Origin: Actinomycetes bacterium
GTDB taxonomy: Bacteria; Actinomycetota; Acidimicrobiia; Acidimicrobiales; Bog-793
Direction of reading: 5' to 3'
Length of the DNA: 42,258 nt
Assembly: GCA_021803215.1 (NCBI GenBank)
Contig: JAJZLV010000049.1
Location: forward strand, 1-42,258
Shown: positions 16,541 through 26,908 of the stretch, piece after piece
Numbering within the stretch: the stretch's first letter is position 1
How the letters are laid out: each line of letters starts with the position of its first letter
Notes under the pieces: generated by a model
What the model was told of the DNA's origin: nothing
What the model saw: only the letters and a program-made list of their open reading frames with translations
Databases searched by the model: none
Program-made: the position numbers and the translations under genes

Positions 16541-17026
16541 TCACGACCCGGTGCTCGGGCCGGTCGGCTGGTAGCGCGCCACCGTGAACGACATGATCAT
16601 CGGCACGTCCAAGGCGAAGACCACGAGAGTCATGACGAGGACGGCCAGGACGGCTCCTCGGGTGTGGTCGTAGACGAAGACGAAGCCGAGGAGCCCGGCG
16701 ATCACCAGGTAGGCGAGGAACGCCCAGCGAGCCACGAGGAAGAAGGCGCCCCAGGCGAAGGGTCGGATGCGGCTCAGCATGACAAGGGCGCAGAGGGTGA
16801 GCACCCCACCTCCGGCCAGCAGCCCGATGGCCGGCGCCAGCGGAGGGGGCTTGGGGAGGTGAGCGGCCAGGTAGACCCCGCCCGCGAGAACGAGCGCCAC
16901 CGAGGTGACAGCCAGCTCGGCCACCGGAGGCAGCCGGCGCTCGAGGAGCGCCGAGGAAGGCTCCGGCTCATTCGTGCCCTGCTCGACCAGACCGTCAGGG
17001 GGAGATGGGTTCTTGTCGGCTCTCAT
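16541..17026 (-). CDS. Small integral membrane protein, about four TM helices, function unknown
   Basis: A 161-residue protein starting MRADKNPSPPDGL. The N-terminus of about 40 residues is polar, followed by four hydrophobic segments: LAVTSVALVLAGGVYLAAHL, LAPAIGLLAGGGVLTLCALV, an aromatic-rich segment around GAFFLVARWAFLAYLVIAG, and AVLAVLVMTLVVFALDVPMI. I recognise no catalytic motif. Its ATG overlaps the stop of the upstream membrane-protein gene as ATGA, so the two are translated together and may form one complex. The open frame continues upstream to 17485 only as a shadow of that gene. Confidence 0.75.
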   Translation of the reverse strand: MRADKNPSPPDGLVEQGTNEPEPSSALLERRLPPVAELAVTSVALVLAGGVYLAAHLPKPPPLAPAIGLLAGGGVLTLCALVMLSRIRPFAWGAFFLVARWAFLAYLVIAGLLGFVFVYDHTRGAVLAVLVMTLVVFALDVPMIMSFTVARYQPTGPSTGS

Positions 17027-17643
17027 GTGGTGGCGATCCTCGTCATGATCACGAGCGTGGCGACCTGCATGGCGCCGGTGATGCCGGCGGTGAAGATGAA
17101 CCGCCTCATCAGCCGGCCGATGATCTGGCCGTTCGGCTGCGGCTTTTTCAGCTCGAAAAGGACCGCGATGTTGGCCGGCTCGAGGACCCCGAGGGCGATG
17201 ACGGCCATGACCGCCACCACGATGAACGAGGCCACTATCCAGCCGTGGTGCGAGTAGCTGGAGTCGAGGTAGCCGAGGTGACGGGCGAGCTGCCACCCGG
17301 CCGCAAGGTTGCAGACGACGACGGTGGGCATGATGAGGAGCATCTTCGGCATCAACCGGGTGGTGAACTCGCTGCGCGCCGGGATCGACAGCCGGCCCAG
17401 GATGGGGCCGAGCACGAACCCGAGGAAGAGATCGAGCGAGGTCCAGATCGCCCCGCCGACCACGTGGAAGAAGTCGATCGCCCACAGCCGGTTGGTGGCG
17501 ATCGTGACGACAAGACCGACAAGGACCAGCCCGACGAACGGCAGGCCCCGCAGCGGCACTATCTGGAAGGTGCGCGGCGGCGGCGCCTCCATCACCGGCA
17601 CGCTCATCGGTGCTGCTGGCAACCTCGTGCTCAACTCTGTCAC
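17023..17643 (-). CDS. Integral membrane protein, about five TM helices, function unknown
   Basis: A 206-residue protein with five predicted membrane segments (near residues 35-53, 58-82, 100-122, 134-155 and 182-204). Segment two begins DFFHVVGGAIWTSLDLFLGF; a histidine at the head of a helix followed by small residues recalls CopD/DUF2269-type membrane proteins, which is a weak similarity only. The start is a GTG at 17643 behind GAGGGGAG, 7-9 bases away; internal ATGs at 17607 and 17592 are alternatives. Translationally coupled to the 161-residue membrane protein. The function and the relation to the adjacent catabolic genes are unknown. Confidence 0.75.
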   Translation of the reverse strand: MTELSTRLPAAPMSVPVMEAPPPRTFQIVPLRGLPFVGLVLVGLVVTIATNRLWAIDFFHVVGGAIWTSLDLFLGFVLGPILGRLSIPARSEFTTRLMPKMLLIMPTVVVCNLAAGWQLARHLGYLDSSYSHHGWIVASFIVVAVMAVIALGVLEPANIAVLFELKKPQPNGQIIGRLMRRFIFTAGITGAMQVATLVIMTRIATT

Positions 17644-18142
17644 GGTGATCTCTCCCCTCTTGCAGCGGCGCCGCCCGTGGACCCGAGAACTCGGGCGACG
17701 GCCACTCCTCTCGTCGCAGGCGCCGTGAGCCCCCTCACCCAGAGCCAGTCCGGCTCCGGCCGACGGCGCAGGCCTCCCACCACCGGGCCGCCGAGCGGCT
17801 CCGGTGGTGCTCGTCTGCTCGTCGAGCGCCAGCTCTTCTCATCACGATATCCCAGGAGCGGCCTTGGCTCCTTGCAACCGTCGAGCCCGGCCCGCCCGAG
17901 CGGCGCCGGCCCGGTCGCCTCTGGCGGCATCGAGCCGCCCCCGCTCTCCAAGAGCTCCACCTCCCAGCTCAGAGGACCCCGACCCGGGACCGCCCCGGCC
18001 GCTTGCCGGCAGACCGAGATCGAGGCCCATCCACCAAGGATGCGCCCGGACCGCCTCCGTGGCGCATCCAAGACCGACGGTCATAAAAGAGGCCGCCCAC
18101 GGGGCCGGACAGAGCGAGCTGGGGCTGCCAGAGGCCGGCAGA
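17644..18142 (-). other. 499-bp gene-free region between regulator and membrane-protein genes
   Basis: No frame here looks like a protein. It should contain the 3' end of the regulator transcript (hairpin at 18038-18069) and the promoter of the membrane-protein pair, although I could not pick out convincing -35 and -10 boxes. Confidence 0.5.
18038..18069 (-). terminator. Hairpin terminator downstream of the NB-ARC/SARP regulator
   Basis: GGATGCGCC (18038-18046) pairs with GGCGCATCC (18061-18069); an inner CGGA/TCCG extends the stem past a one-base bulge. It lies 73 bases beyond the regulator stop on the minus strand, followed there by TTGG rather than a U-run. Confidence 0.5.
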
Positions 18143-21022
18143 TCAGCTCCCGGCGGAGCTCTTCGTGAGCGTCGACTCCAGGGCTGCCACGGCGGGGGAG
18201 AAAGGCAGGCCGAGCTCCTCGGCCATGGCTCGGGCTCTCGACAGGACCGCCGCGGCGGCCGCAGGCCGCCCGGCGCCGGCGAGCAGTCCGGCCAGGGAGA
18301 GGTAGCGCCCCTCGTCGGTCGGGTCGGACTCGATGCCGACCCGCAGGCAGGCCTCGGCCTCGGCCTCGACCCCCTCGGCGCGCGCCGCGGCGGCCCAGGC
18401 GTCGAGCAGGCGCAGCCGGAAGCGTCGCAGGCGCTCGCGGGCGCTGGCGGCCCACAGCTCGTAGCGCTCCTCCGGCAGGAACTCCCCCCCGTAGAGGCGG
18501 GCGGCCGCCCTGGCCTGGCGCCGGGCGGCCGGGCCGTCCTCGCCGGCCGTGAGCGCCAGCACGGCCTGACGGGCCGCGGCCTCGAAACGCTCTGAATCGA
18601 GGCCCACCCCGCCGGCCAGCACCAGCTCCTGGCCGGCTCGGACCACGATCGGCCCGGCGGAGCGATGCAACCGAGCGAGCACGTTGCGCAGCCGGCGTCG
18701 GCCCCGCTCGCTCCCCACTCCCGGCCAGAGCTCCTCCACGGCCTGCTCCACGTGGAGGAGGCCGCCTTCGGCCACCACCAGCTTGAGAAGGAGGGCGACC
18801 TGCGGGGCCAGGTGCACCCGCTGGCCCCGGCGGCGTACCTCGAAGCGGCCGAGCGTCTCGACCGAGGCCCACGGCTCCTTCTCCGGGCCGGCCGGCTCGC
18901 CCAGCTGCCCGGCGCTTGCCCTCGCCACCGCCACGGCCGGCTCGAGGGCGGCGCCGCGCCGCTCGATCTCGTCCGCCTTCGCCCCGAGCGCCTCTCTCGC
19001 CGGCGCCAGGGCCAGCTCGACACGGGCGTCCCAGCCCACCGGGAGCCTGATCCCGACCCTCTCCTCGAGGGCGGCGGCCAACCCGGCCAGCTCCAGCGCC
19101 ACCACCGGGAGCTGGCCGGCCAGCGTGGCGGAGAGGACCAAGAGGCAGAAGGCCAGGCTGCGCTCGTCGCCCAGCTCGAGGAAGACTGCGGCTGCCTCGC
19201 AGGCGTCGTCGCGGCCGCAGTGGTGGTCTTCTAAGTAGTAGCGGGCGATGGCGCGGTGCAAGAGGCTCGTGGCCCGGCCGTGGCGATCGCCGAGCGCCAC
19301 CTGGGCGGCCACAGCAGCCCCGAGAAGCTGGCAGGCCTCCTCGAGGCGCCCCTCCTCGATGGCGACCAGGGCCAGGTTCGCCGAGATGGCGGCCACCTCG
19401 CCAGGTGAGCCGAGCCGCTCCAGCTCGGCCCGGCTGTGCTCGAAGCGCCGCCCCGCCAGGGCGACCTCCCCGGCGAAGAGCGCCACCAGACCGAGATGGT
19501 TGCCGAGGCGCGCCGCCTCGCGGGCCTCTCCGGAGCTCCTGGCGAGCACCAGCGCCTCCTCGAGGGCCGCGGTCGCGACGAGGTGGTCGCCCTGGCGCCA
19601 GGCGAGCATCCCCAGGCCGTCGAGCAGGTGGGCCCGCAGCCCGGCCGGGAGCGAGCCCTGCGCCAGCACCCGCTCCAGCCAGTGGCGGCCCTCTGAGAGC
19701 TGTCCTCGCAGCTCCCAAAACCGCCACAGCTGGCAGGCGAGGGCCCCGGCCGCCTTCTCGTCGCCGGCCTCGAGCGCGAAGCCGAGGGCGGCCCGCAGGT
19801 TGGCCTGCTCACCAGCCACGAGCTCGAGGAACCTCGCCTGATGGGGCCCGCTGATAAGGGCCTCTTCGGCCCCGGCGACCAGCTCCGAGCACCAGGCGAG
19901 CTGCAGCCGGGCGAGCCCCTCGAGGCGACCCTTCCGCTCGAGGCCAGCCTGGACGTGGCGGCGCACCACCCCGAGCAGGTCGTAGCGGGCGACACCGTGC
20001 GCGACGCTCATCGAGACGACCGACTTCTCGACCAGCCCGGCAAGGCACTCGACCAGCCCGGGTCGCACACCGACCCGAGCCGGCAGGCTGGCCAGCGCCG
20101 CCAGGTCGGCCCCCCCGACGAAGACCGACAGCACCTCGAGCAGCCGGCGCTCCCTCTCCGAGAGGAGCCCAAAGCTCCACTCCAAGGCGGTCTCCAGGCT
20201 CCGATGGCGGGCCGGACCGGCCGGCCGGCCGCCGGAGCCGGCGGGGGCGACCCCCTCCTCGACTGCGTCGGCCAGCTGCTCCAGGCTGAGCCTCTTGGCG
20301 CTCGGGGCGACGAGCTCCAGCGCGAGGGGAAGCCCGTCGACATGGCGGCAGATGCGGGCGATCGCCGCCGCCCCCGAGTCGTCGATCGCCAGGCCGGGAC
20401 AGGCGGCTCGTGCCTGGGCGGCGAAGAGCTCCACGGCCCCGTAGGCGAGCAGGCTCTCGCGGCCGAGCTCTCCCGCCTCAGGCACCGCCAGCGGGCCGAG
20501 ACGAAAGACGTGCTCGGAGGCAAGGCCGAGAACCCGCTGGCTGGTGGCGAGCACCCGCAGGCCTGGACAGGCGCGCAGCAGGGCCTCGACGAGCCCCTTC
20601 ACGCCGGCCACCAGGCGCTCGCAGCCGTCGAGGAGGAGCAGCGTCTCGCCCTCCGAGAGGGCGCGCACCACGGCCGAGTGCAGATCGGTGGCGGCGTGCT
20701 GGCCGAGCACGGCCCCCGCCAGGGCCTCGAGCGCCAGAGCGGGCTCTCCCAGGCCCTCCAAGTCGACCAGCACCACCCGCCGGGCGAGCCGCTCCGAGAC
20801 TCGCCTGGCAGTCTGGCGCGCCAGCCGGCTCTTGCCCACCCCGCCCGGGCCGGTCACCGTCACGAGGCGGGCATGGGCCAGCTCCTCTGACAGGGCTGCC
20901 AGCTCCACCTGTCGACCGACGAAGTCGCTCTCCCCGAGGCGTCCGGGCCCTTCCTGCGAGCGCTGCGGCCGCGGGGCAGTCTCGATGCCGAGAGCGGCCG
21001 GAGTCGCGCGAGCCTCGCCCAC
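18143..21022 (-). CDS. NB-ARC/TPR transcriptional regulator with C-terminal SARP-type DNA-binding and BTAD domains
   Basis: A 959-residue signal-transduction ATPase (STAND class). It opens with FVGRQVELAALSEEL, then Walker A GPGGVGKS at 58-65, a Walker B-like LLLLDGCERL near 131-140, and ATSQRVLGLASEHVFRLGPL (the usual NB-ARC sensor stretch). A GLPLALELVAP motif and about 350 residues of TPR-like helices follow. From about residue 710, VETLGRFEVRRRGQRVHLAPQ begins an OmpR-like winged helix (LLHVEQAVEELWPG), then a bacterial transcriptional activator domain (YGGEFLPEERYELWAASARERL). AfsR proteins carry this DNA-binding module at the N-terminus; here it is at the C-terminus. GTG 21022 is the chosen start, without a strong ribosome site. 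Targets are unknown; candidates are the adjacent accessory genes. Confidence 0.88.
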   Translation of the reverse strand: MGEARATPAALGIETAPRPQRSQEGPGRLGESDFVGRQVELAALSEELAHARLVTVTGPGGVGKSRLARQTARRVSERLARRVVLVDLEGLGEPALALEALAGAVLGQHAATDLHSAVVRALSEGETLLLLDGCERLVAGVKGLVEALLRACPGLRVLATSQRVLGLASEHVFRLGPLAVPEAGELGRESLLAYGAVELFAAQARAACPGLAIDDSGAAAIARICRHVDGLPLALELVAPSAKRLSLEQLADAVEEGVAPAGSGGRPAGPARHRSLETALEWSFGLLSERERRLLEVLSVFVGGADLAALASLPARVGVRPGLVECLAGLVEKSVVSMSVAHGVARYDLLGVVRRHVQAGLERKGRLEGLARLQLAWCSELVAGAEEALISGPHQARFLELVAGEQANLRAALGFALEAGDEKAAGALACQLWRFWELRGQLSEGRHWLERVLAQGSLPAGLRAHLLDGLGMLAWRQGDHLVATAALEEALVLARSSGEAREAARLGNHLGLVALFAGEVALAGRRFEHSRAELERLGSPGEVAAISANLALVAIEEGRLEEACQLLGAAVAAQVALGDRHGRATSLLHRAIARYYLEDHHCGRDDACEAAAVFLELGDERSLAFCLLVLSATLAGQLPVVALELAGLAAALEERVGIRLPVGWDARVELALAPAREALGAKADEIERRGAALEPAVAVARASAGQLGEPAGPEKEPWASVETLGRFEVRRRGQRVHLAPQVALLLKLVVAEGGLLHVEQAVEELWPGVGSERGRRRLRNVLARLHRSAGPIVVRAGQELVLAGGVGLDSERFEAAARQAVLALTAGEDGPAARRQARAAARLYGGEFLPEERYELWAASARERLRRFRLRLLDAWAAAARAEGVEAEAEACLRVGIESDPTDEGRYLSLAGLLAGAGRPAAAAAVLSRARAMAEELGLPFSPAVAALESTLTKSSAGS

Positions 21023-21105
21023 CGCCGTCAGCCTCGAGCCCGGCGCCCGGCCCGAGTCATCCTCGGGGCGCCGGCGAAAATGGCGCCACCTCGACCACGA
21101 GGCGC

Positions 21106-21135
21106 ATCGTAGCGAGCGCTAAAGGGCCATGTCAT
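21106..21135 (-). promoter_or_regulatory. Sigma-70-like promoter for the NB-ARC/SARP regulator
   Basis: On the minus strand ATGACA (21130-21135) is followed after 18 bases by TACGAT (21106-21111), about 85 bases before the GTG start. Five of six and four of six bases match the consensus boxes. Confidence 0.4.
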
Positions 21136-21256
21136 TGGAGCTGTCGCCAGTTCGCCCGTCGTCCCGCCCGAGCCCGGCGGCCCCACTCTGCCACCCGGCG
21201 GCCCGGCAGGCCGGGAGAGGCCCGACCCGACGGTGCTCGCGGGCTGGCGGGACAAA

Positions 21257-21294
21257 GACAAAGGGCCGGGGCCATCTGGCCCCGGCCCTTTGTC
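21257..21294 (-). terminator. Strong hairpin terminator after groEL
   Basis: GACAAAGGGCCGGGGCC (21257-21273) and its exact inverse complement (21278-21294) form a 17-bp perfect stem with an ATCT loop, beginning 13 bases past the groEL stop. TTTGTC follows on the minus strand. Confidence 0.85.
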
Positions 21295-21307
21295 GGTCGA
21301 TGCTCTT

Positions 21308-23229
<1,922 letters not shown>

Positions 23230-23251
23230 TCGGGGCCTCCTATGGCTTCCG

Positions 23252-23278
23252 TTAGCACTCTCACGTTCTGAGTGCCAA
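23252..23278. promoter_or_regulatory. CIRCE operator (HrcA binding site) for groES-groEL
   Basis: TTAGCACTC (23252-23260), nine bases, then GAGTGCCAA (23270-23278). The consensus right arm is GAGTGCTAA, so there is one mismatch. It lies directly downstream of the -10 box and blocks transcription when bound by HrcA. Confidence 0.92.
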
Positions 23279-23306
23279 CGATAGCAAGTCCGGGCCAATC
23301 TGGCAA
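23278..23306 (-). promoter_or_regulatory. Promoter of groES-groEL
   Basis: On the minus strand TTGCCA (23301-23306) and TATCGT (23278-23283) are separated by exactly 17 bases; CIRCE begins at the inner edge of the -10 box. The 328-bp gene-free stretch 23230-23557 otherwise holds a CIRCE half-site (23318-23326) and a hairpin after tsaD. Confidence 0.7.
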
Positions 23307-23525
23307 CCGAGGGGTGAGAGTGCTAGTTGGGCTGCTCACGGCGGTCGGAGCTGCGGTTGCAGCGGTCAAAGCTGCACATCGGCGATCTCGGAGGGCTCTC
23401 CCCCCGGCTGGGCGGCGGCCCGCCCGAGCTGCGGCGGGAGCTCTCGGGGCCTATTCGCCCTGGCGCTTCGTCCTCGACAGGCGGCGGGCCGCCTCACCAC
23501 CGGCCGGCCCGGCCGAGCGGCCATC

Positions 23526-23548
23526 GCCGAGCCGGCTGCCCGCTCGGC
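23526..23548 (-). terminator. Possible terminator hairpin after tsaD
   Basis: GCCGAGC (23526-23532) pairs with GCTCGGC (23542-23548) over a 9-base loop, 9 bases past the tsaD stop. The stem is modest and no U-run follows. Confidence 0.35.
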
Positions 23549-23557
23549 CCGCTGCTC

Positions 23558-24625
23558 TCACGAGCGGGAGAGGCTGCTGCCCGGCTCATTGAACCCGAGG
23601 CTCGGCTCGGCGCCGGCGTCGAGGGCCGTCGGCCCCTTCGATCGCAGGCGGAAGTAGCCGGCCGAGGCGATCATGGCGGCGTTGTCGGTGCACATGGCGC
23701 GCGAGGGGAGGAAGACCCTCAGCCCGGCCGCCTCGCCCTTCTCGGCCGCTCTTCTCCGCAGCTCGGAGTTGGCCGCCACGCCGCCCGCCAGGCAGAGGCC
23801 GACGGCTCTGGTCGCCTCGGCCGCCTCGAAGGTCTTCTCCAGCAAGGCGTCGGTGACCGCCCGCTGGAAGCTCGCCGCCACGTCCTCGCTCGAGACCTCC
23901 GGGTGGGCCCGGACGTAGTTGACGACTGCGGTCTTGAGCCCCGAGAAGGAGAAGTCGAAGGTTCCGGGCAGCCTGGCACGGGGGAAGGCGACCGCGTCCG
24001 GCTCTCCCCGCTCGGCCGCCTTGTCGATGGCCGGCCCGCCCGGGTAGCCGAGGCCGAGGTAGCGCGAGACCTTGTCGAAGGCCTCCCCGGCCGCGTCGTC
24101 CTTCGTCCGGCCGAGGACCGCGTAGCGGCCCGGCCCGCCCATCCGCACGAGCAGGGTGTGGCCGCCCGAGACGAGCAGCACCACCACCGGGTAGGCGAGC
24201 TCTGGGTCCTCGAGCAGCGAGGCGTAGAGGTGGCCCTCGAGATGGTTGACGCCGACGAAGGGGACCCCCCAGGCCATGGCGTAGCTCTTGGCCGCCGAGA
24301 CCCCGACGAGGAGGGCGCCGACGAGGCCGGGACCGACCGTGGCCGCCACGGCGTCGACCGGGCCTGCACCCCTGCCTGTGGCGTCGAGGCCGGCAGCTGC
24401 GAGCGCCTCGGTCACGACGGGGACGATGAGCTCGGTGTGGGCCCGGCTGGCCACTTCGGGCACGACGCCGCCGTATCTGGCGTGCAGGTCGACCTGGCTC
24501 GAGACGACGGAGGAGACGACGACGTGCCCGTCGTCGACGACGGCGGCCGCCGTCTCGTCACAGGAGGTCTCGAGGGCGAGCACCCGCCGGCCGGCGAAGG
24601 CGGCGCCGGCCGAGCTCTCACCCAT
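23558..24625 (-). CDS. tsaD: tRNA N6-adenosine threonylcarbamoyltransferase
   Basis: Transfers the threonylcarbamoyl group to A37 of ANN-decoding tRNAs, working with TsaB and TsaE. The 355 residues start the Kae1/TsaD fold at VLALETSCDETAAAVV. The metal-binding HLEGH has H128 and H132, followed by VSGGHTLLV and, near the C-terminus, TDNAAMIA with the third metal ligand aspartate. A GGAGGAGAGGG ribosome site precedes ATG 24625, which overlaps the end of rimI by 8 bases. It is the last gene of the run that begins with glmS. Confidence 0.96.
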   Translation of the reverse strand: MGESSAGAAFAGRRVLALETSCDETAAAVVDDGHVVVSSVVSSQVDLHARYGGVVPEVASRAHTELIVPVVTEALAAAGLDATGRGAGPVDAVAATVGPGLVGALLVGVSAAKSYAMAWGVPFVGVNHLEGHLYASLLEDPELAYPVVVLLVSGGHTLLVRMGGPGRYAVLGRTKDDAAGEAFDKVSRYLGLGYPGGPAIDKAAERGEPDAVAFPRARLPGTFDFSFSGLKTAVVNYVRAHPEVSSEDVAASFQRAVTDALLEKTFEAAEATRAVGLCLAGGVAANSELRRRAAEKGEAAGLRVFLPSRAMCTDNAAMIASAGYFRLRSKGPTALDAGAEPSLGFNEPGSSLSRS

Positions 24626-25184
24626 CGCCCTCTCCTCCCGGCGCCCGGCCGGCCAGAAGGTCGAGGCGCCGCCCGTACTCCTCTGACTGGATGTCGTGCG
24701 CCCACATCACGATGGCGTCCTCGTGCACCTCGGCGTAGTAGTTCTTCCGGATGCCGGCCGGCACGAAGCCGAAGGAGTGGTAGAGCTGCTGGGCGCCGGT
24801 GTTCGAGACCCGCACCTCCAAGGTGAGGTCGTCGGCCCCCCGCTCTCGGGCCGTGTCGGCCAGCTCGAGCAAAAGCCGCCGGCCGATGCCGCGGCGCTGC
24901 CAGCGGGGAGAGACGCCGAGCGTCGTCACGTGCGCCTCCCCGACGGCGATCATCATGCCGCCGTAGCCGACCACCTCGCTCCCGGCCAGGGCCACGTAGT
25001 AGGCCCGGTTGGAGCCCATCGTGAGCTCGGAGAGGTAGAGCGAGAGGGACCAGGGCGTCGGGAAGATCTGCTGCTCGATCGCGACCACCTGCTTCACGTG
25101 GCGCCGGCGCATCGGGACGATGCTTATGCCGTCTGTCGGGACCGGGCGGTGGCTCCGGCGGTGGGCCGCTCGCCTGAGGGCCAT
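24618..25184 (-). CDS. rimI: RimI-type GNAT N-acetyltransferase
   Basis: A 188-residue GNAT enzyme, the expected neighbour of tsaB and tsaD. RimI homologues acetylate the N-terminal residue of ribosomal protein S18 or other proteins. The acetyl-CoA site is VTTLGVSPRWQRRGIGRRLL (the Q/RxxGxG/A motif is QRRGIG), preceded by IEQQIFPTPWSLSLYLSEL and followed by LEVRVSNTGAQQLYHSFGF, all typical of RimI. ATG 25184 begins one base after the tsaB stop. About 20 basic residues before the domain are unusual, so a later start is possible. The C-terminal extension overlaps tsaD. Confidence 0.92.
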   Translation of the reverse strand: MALRRAAHRRSHRPVPTDGISIVPMRRRHVKQVVAIEQQIFPTPWSLSLYLSELTMGSNRAYYVALAGSEVVGYGGMMIAVGEAHVTTLGVSPRWQRRGIGRRLLLELADTARERGADDLTLEVRVSNTGAQQLYHSFGFVPAGIRKNYYAEVHEDAIVMWAHDIQSEEYGRRLDLLAGRAPGGEGDG

Positions 25185-25185
25185 C

Positions 25186-25875
25186 TCAGAGCCCCCTTCG
25201 GGCCGGCGAGTCGTGCCGGGTGGTCCAGTTGATGCGGGCGTCGGCCTCGCGCAGATAGAGGGGCGCCAGCTCGACCGGGTCTATGCCCCGCCCCCCGCAA
25301 AGAGCCGCCACCCCGAGCACGGAGAGCGAGGCTACCGGCGGAGTGGCGAGCGCCTCGCCGGCCACCCGCCCGGCCCGGCCCGAGAGCTCGGCGGCGTACC
25401 TTCGGGCGCCGTCGCCGCAAAAGAGCAGGCCGCGACGGCCCGCCAGCTCCTCCAAGAGCCGCGCCACCGGCCCGTGGCCGACCTCGCCGCCCACCTGCCA
25501 GGCCACCTCGCCCCGGCGGAGGTCGACCACCGGGACGACCTCCGCCGGCTCGGCGCCGGCGGCCACGGCCCCGTGGGCGAGAGCCTCGAGGCTCGTTATC
25601 CCGGCCACCTCGAGACCGCGGGCGGCCGCCAGCGCCTTGGCGGCCGAGACCCCGACCCGGATGCCGCTGAACAGTCCCGGGCCGACGTCGGCCGCCACCC
25701 CGTCGAGCTCGGCGACCGTGATGCCGGCGAGCGAGAGCGCCTCGGCAACGAGGGGATGGACGAGCTCGAGATGGCGCCGGGCGGCGCGCACCGTCAGCTC
25801 GACGAGGACGCCCTCCTCGGAGGCGACGGCGACGGCGACCGCCCCGGTGGCGCTCTCCAGGGCGAGCAGCCTCAT
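25186..25875 (-). CDS. tsaB: TsaB, t6A biosynthesis scaffold protein
   Basis: Inactive TsaD paralogue that dimerises with TsaD and docks TsaE during t6A synthesis. The 229-residue product starts [20 protein letters not shown] and contains LVHPLVAEALSLAGITVAELDGVAADVGPGLFSGIRVGVS, the conserved TsaB/TsaD core, but no HxxxH metal motif. ATG 25875 overlaps the tsaE stop as ATGA. The frame continuing upstream to 26010 is a shadow of tsaE. Confidence 0.93.
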   Translation of the reverse strand: MRLLALESATGAVAVAVASEEGVLVELTVRAARRHLELVHPLVAEALSLAGITVAELDGVAADVGPGLFSGIRVGVSAAKALAAARGLEVAGITSLEALAHGAVAAGAEPAEVVPVVDLRRGEVAWQVGGEVGHGPVARLLEELAGRRGLLFCGDGARRYAAELSGRAGRVAGEALATPPVASLSVLGVAALCGGRGIDPVELAPLYLREADARINWTTRHDSPARRGL

Positions 25876-26330
25876 GCGACTTCCATCCTTGCCGCAAAGC
25901 GCTCGCCCCGGGCCGAGAAAGTGACCCGCCGCTCGCTCTGGGCGGCGCCCGGTTCGAAGGTGACCACGAGGCAGTCCTTCCCGAAGAGCGGCTCGGCCCC
26001 CTCGCCCCACTCGACGAGGAGGACGCCTCCTTCCTCGAGGCCTTCGTCGAGGGCGAGATCGATCACCTCGGCCAGGCGCTCGAGGCGCCAGAGGTCGGCA
26101 TGCAGGAGGGTGAGCCGGCCCCGGTAGATCTGGCAGAGGGTGAAGGTGGGGCTCGTGACGTCGTCGGTCACCTCGAGCGCCTCGGCCACGCCTTGCACGA
26201 AGGTGGTCTTGCCGGCCCCGAGGCCGCCCACCAGCAGGACGACGTCTCCCGGCTCGAGCCCGGCCGCCATAGAGGCGCCGAGACGGCGGGTCTCCTCGGG
26301 CGAGGTGGTGGTGGCGGTCCGCGGTATCAC
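25872..26330 (-). CDS. tsaE: TsaE, P-loop ATPase of t6A synthesis
   Basis: ATPase that drives turnover of the TsaB-TsaD complex. The 152-residue protein has Walker [14 protein letters not shown], then [24 protein letters not shown] and [11 protein letters not shown], the family's fixed order of motifs. The start is GTG 26330, which overlaps the stop of the uracil-DNA glycosylase as GTGA and gives the expected length; the open frame runs on to 26840 without homology. Coupled at both ends by 4-bp overlaps. Confidence 0.92.
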   Translation of the reverse strand: MIPRTATTTSPEETRRLGASMAAGLEPGDVVLLVGGLGAGKTTFVQGVAEALEVTDDVTSPTFTLCQIYRGRLTLLHADLWRLERLAEVIDLALDEGLEEGGVLLVEWGEGAEPLFGKDCLVVTFEPGAAQSERRVTFSARGERFAARMEVA

Positions 26331-26887
26331 GACGAGGCGGCCAGAAGCTGCTTGGCCCGGACGAGATCGGCCCGCATCTGGGCAGTGACGAGGCCGCCGC
26401 CCCGCAGCGCGGCGGCCGGGTGGAAGGTGGGCACGACGGAGGCTCGCCCGAGCGGGTAGGCCTGTCCCCGCAACGCCGTGATCCCCTCGCTTCGCTGCAG
26501 GAGCCAGCGGGTGGAGAAGTTCCCGAGGGTGACGATCACCCTCGGGTCGACGAGCTCGATCTGGGAGGCGAGGTAGGGCCGGCAGGCCTCGATCTCGTCC
26601 GGCAGGGGGTCCCGGTTGCCGGGCGCCCGGCACTTGACGACGTTGGCGATGTAACAGCTCGCCCGGGTGATGCCGAGCTCCTCTTCGATCAGGCGGTCGA
26701 GCAGCTGGCCGGAGCGCCCGACGAAGGGGAGGCCCTGGCGGTCCTCCTCGGCTCCCGGACCCTCGCCGATGAACATGAGGTCGGCCTTCTCGTCTCCGGT
26801 CCCGAAGACGACGCTCGTGCGGGTCTCGGCCAGCCGGCACCTCGTGCAGGCCGCCGCCGTCGTCGCAACCTCAAAGAGGGTGGGCAC
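26327..26887 (-). CDS. Family 4 uracil-DNA glycosylase (4Fe-4S)
   Basis: Removes uracil from DNA arising by cytosine deamination. The 186-residue protein has four cysteines in the family 4 arrangement for the iron-sulfur cluster: C14, C17 (CTRC), C86 ([12 protein letters not shown]) and C102 (EACRPYL). The active-site motif is [20 protein letters not shown] near residues 41-60 and the second motif is [12 protein letters not shown] high-GC genome makes such repair useful, though its operon position between cell-wall and tRNA genes gives no extra clue. It begins 21 bases after the hydrolase stop. Confidence 0.93.
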   Translation of the reverse strand: MPTLFEVATTAAACTRCRLAETRTSVVFGTGDEKADLMFIGEGPGAEEDRQGLPFVGRSGQLLDRLIEEELGITRASCYIANVVKCRAPGNRDPLPDEIEACRPYLASQIELVDPRVIVTLGNFSTRWLLQRSEGITALRGQAYPLGRASVVPTFHPAAALRGGGLVTAQMRADLVRAKQLLAASS

Positions 26888-26908
26888 AGGCGGCGATGGT
26901 AGCTGGGC

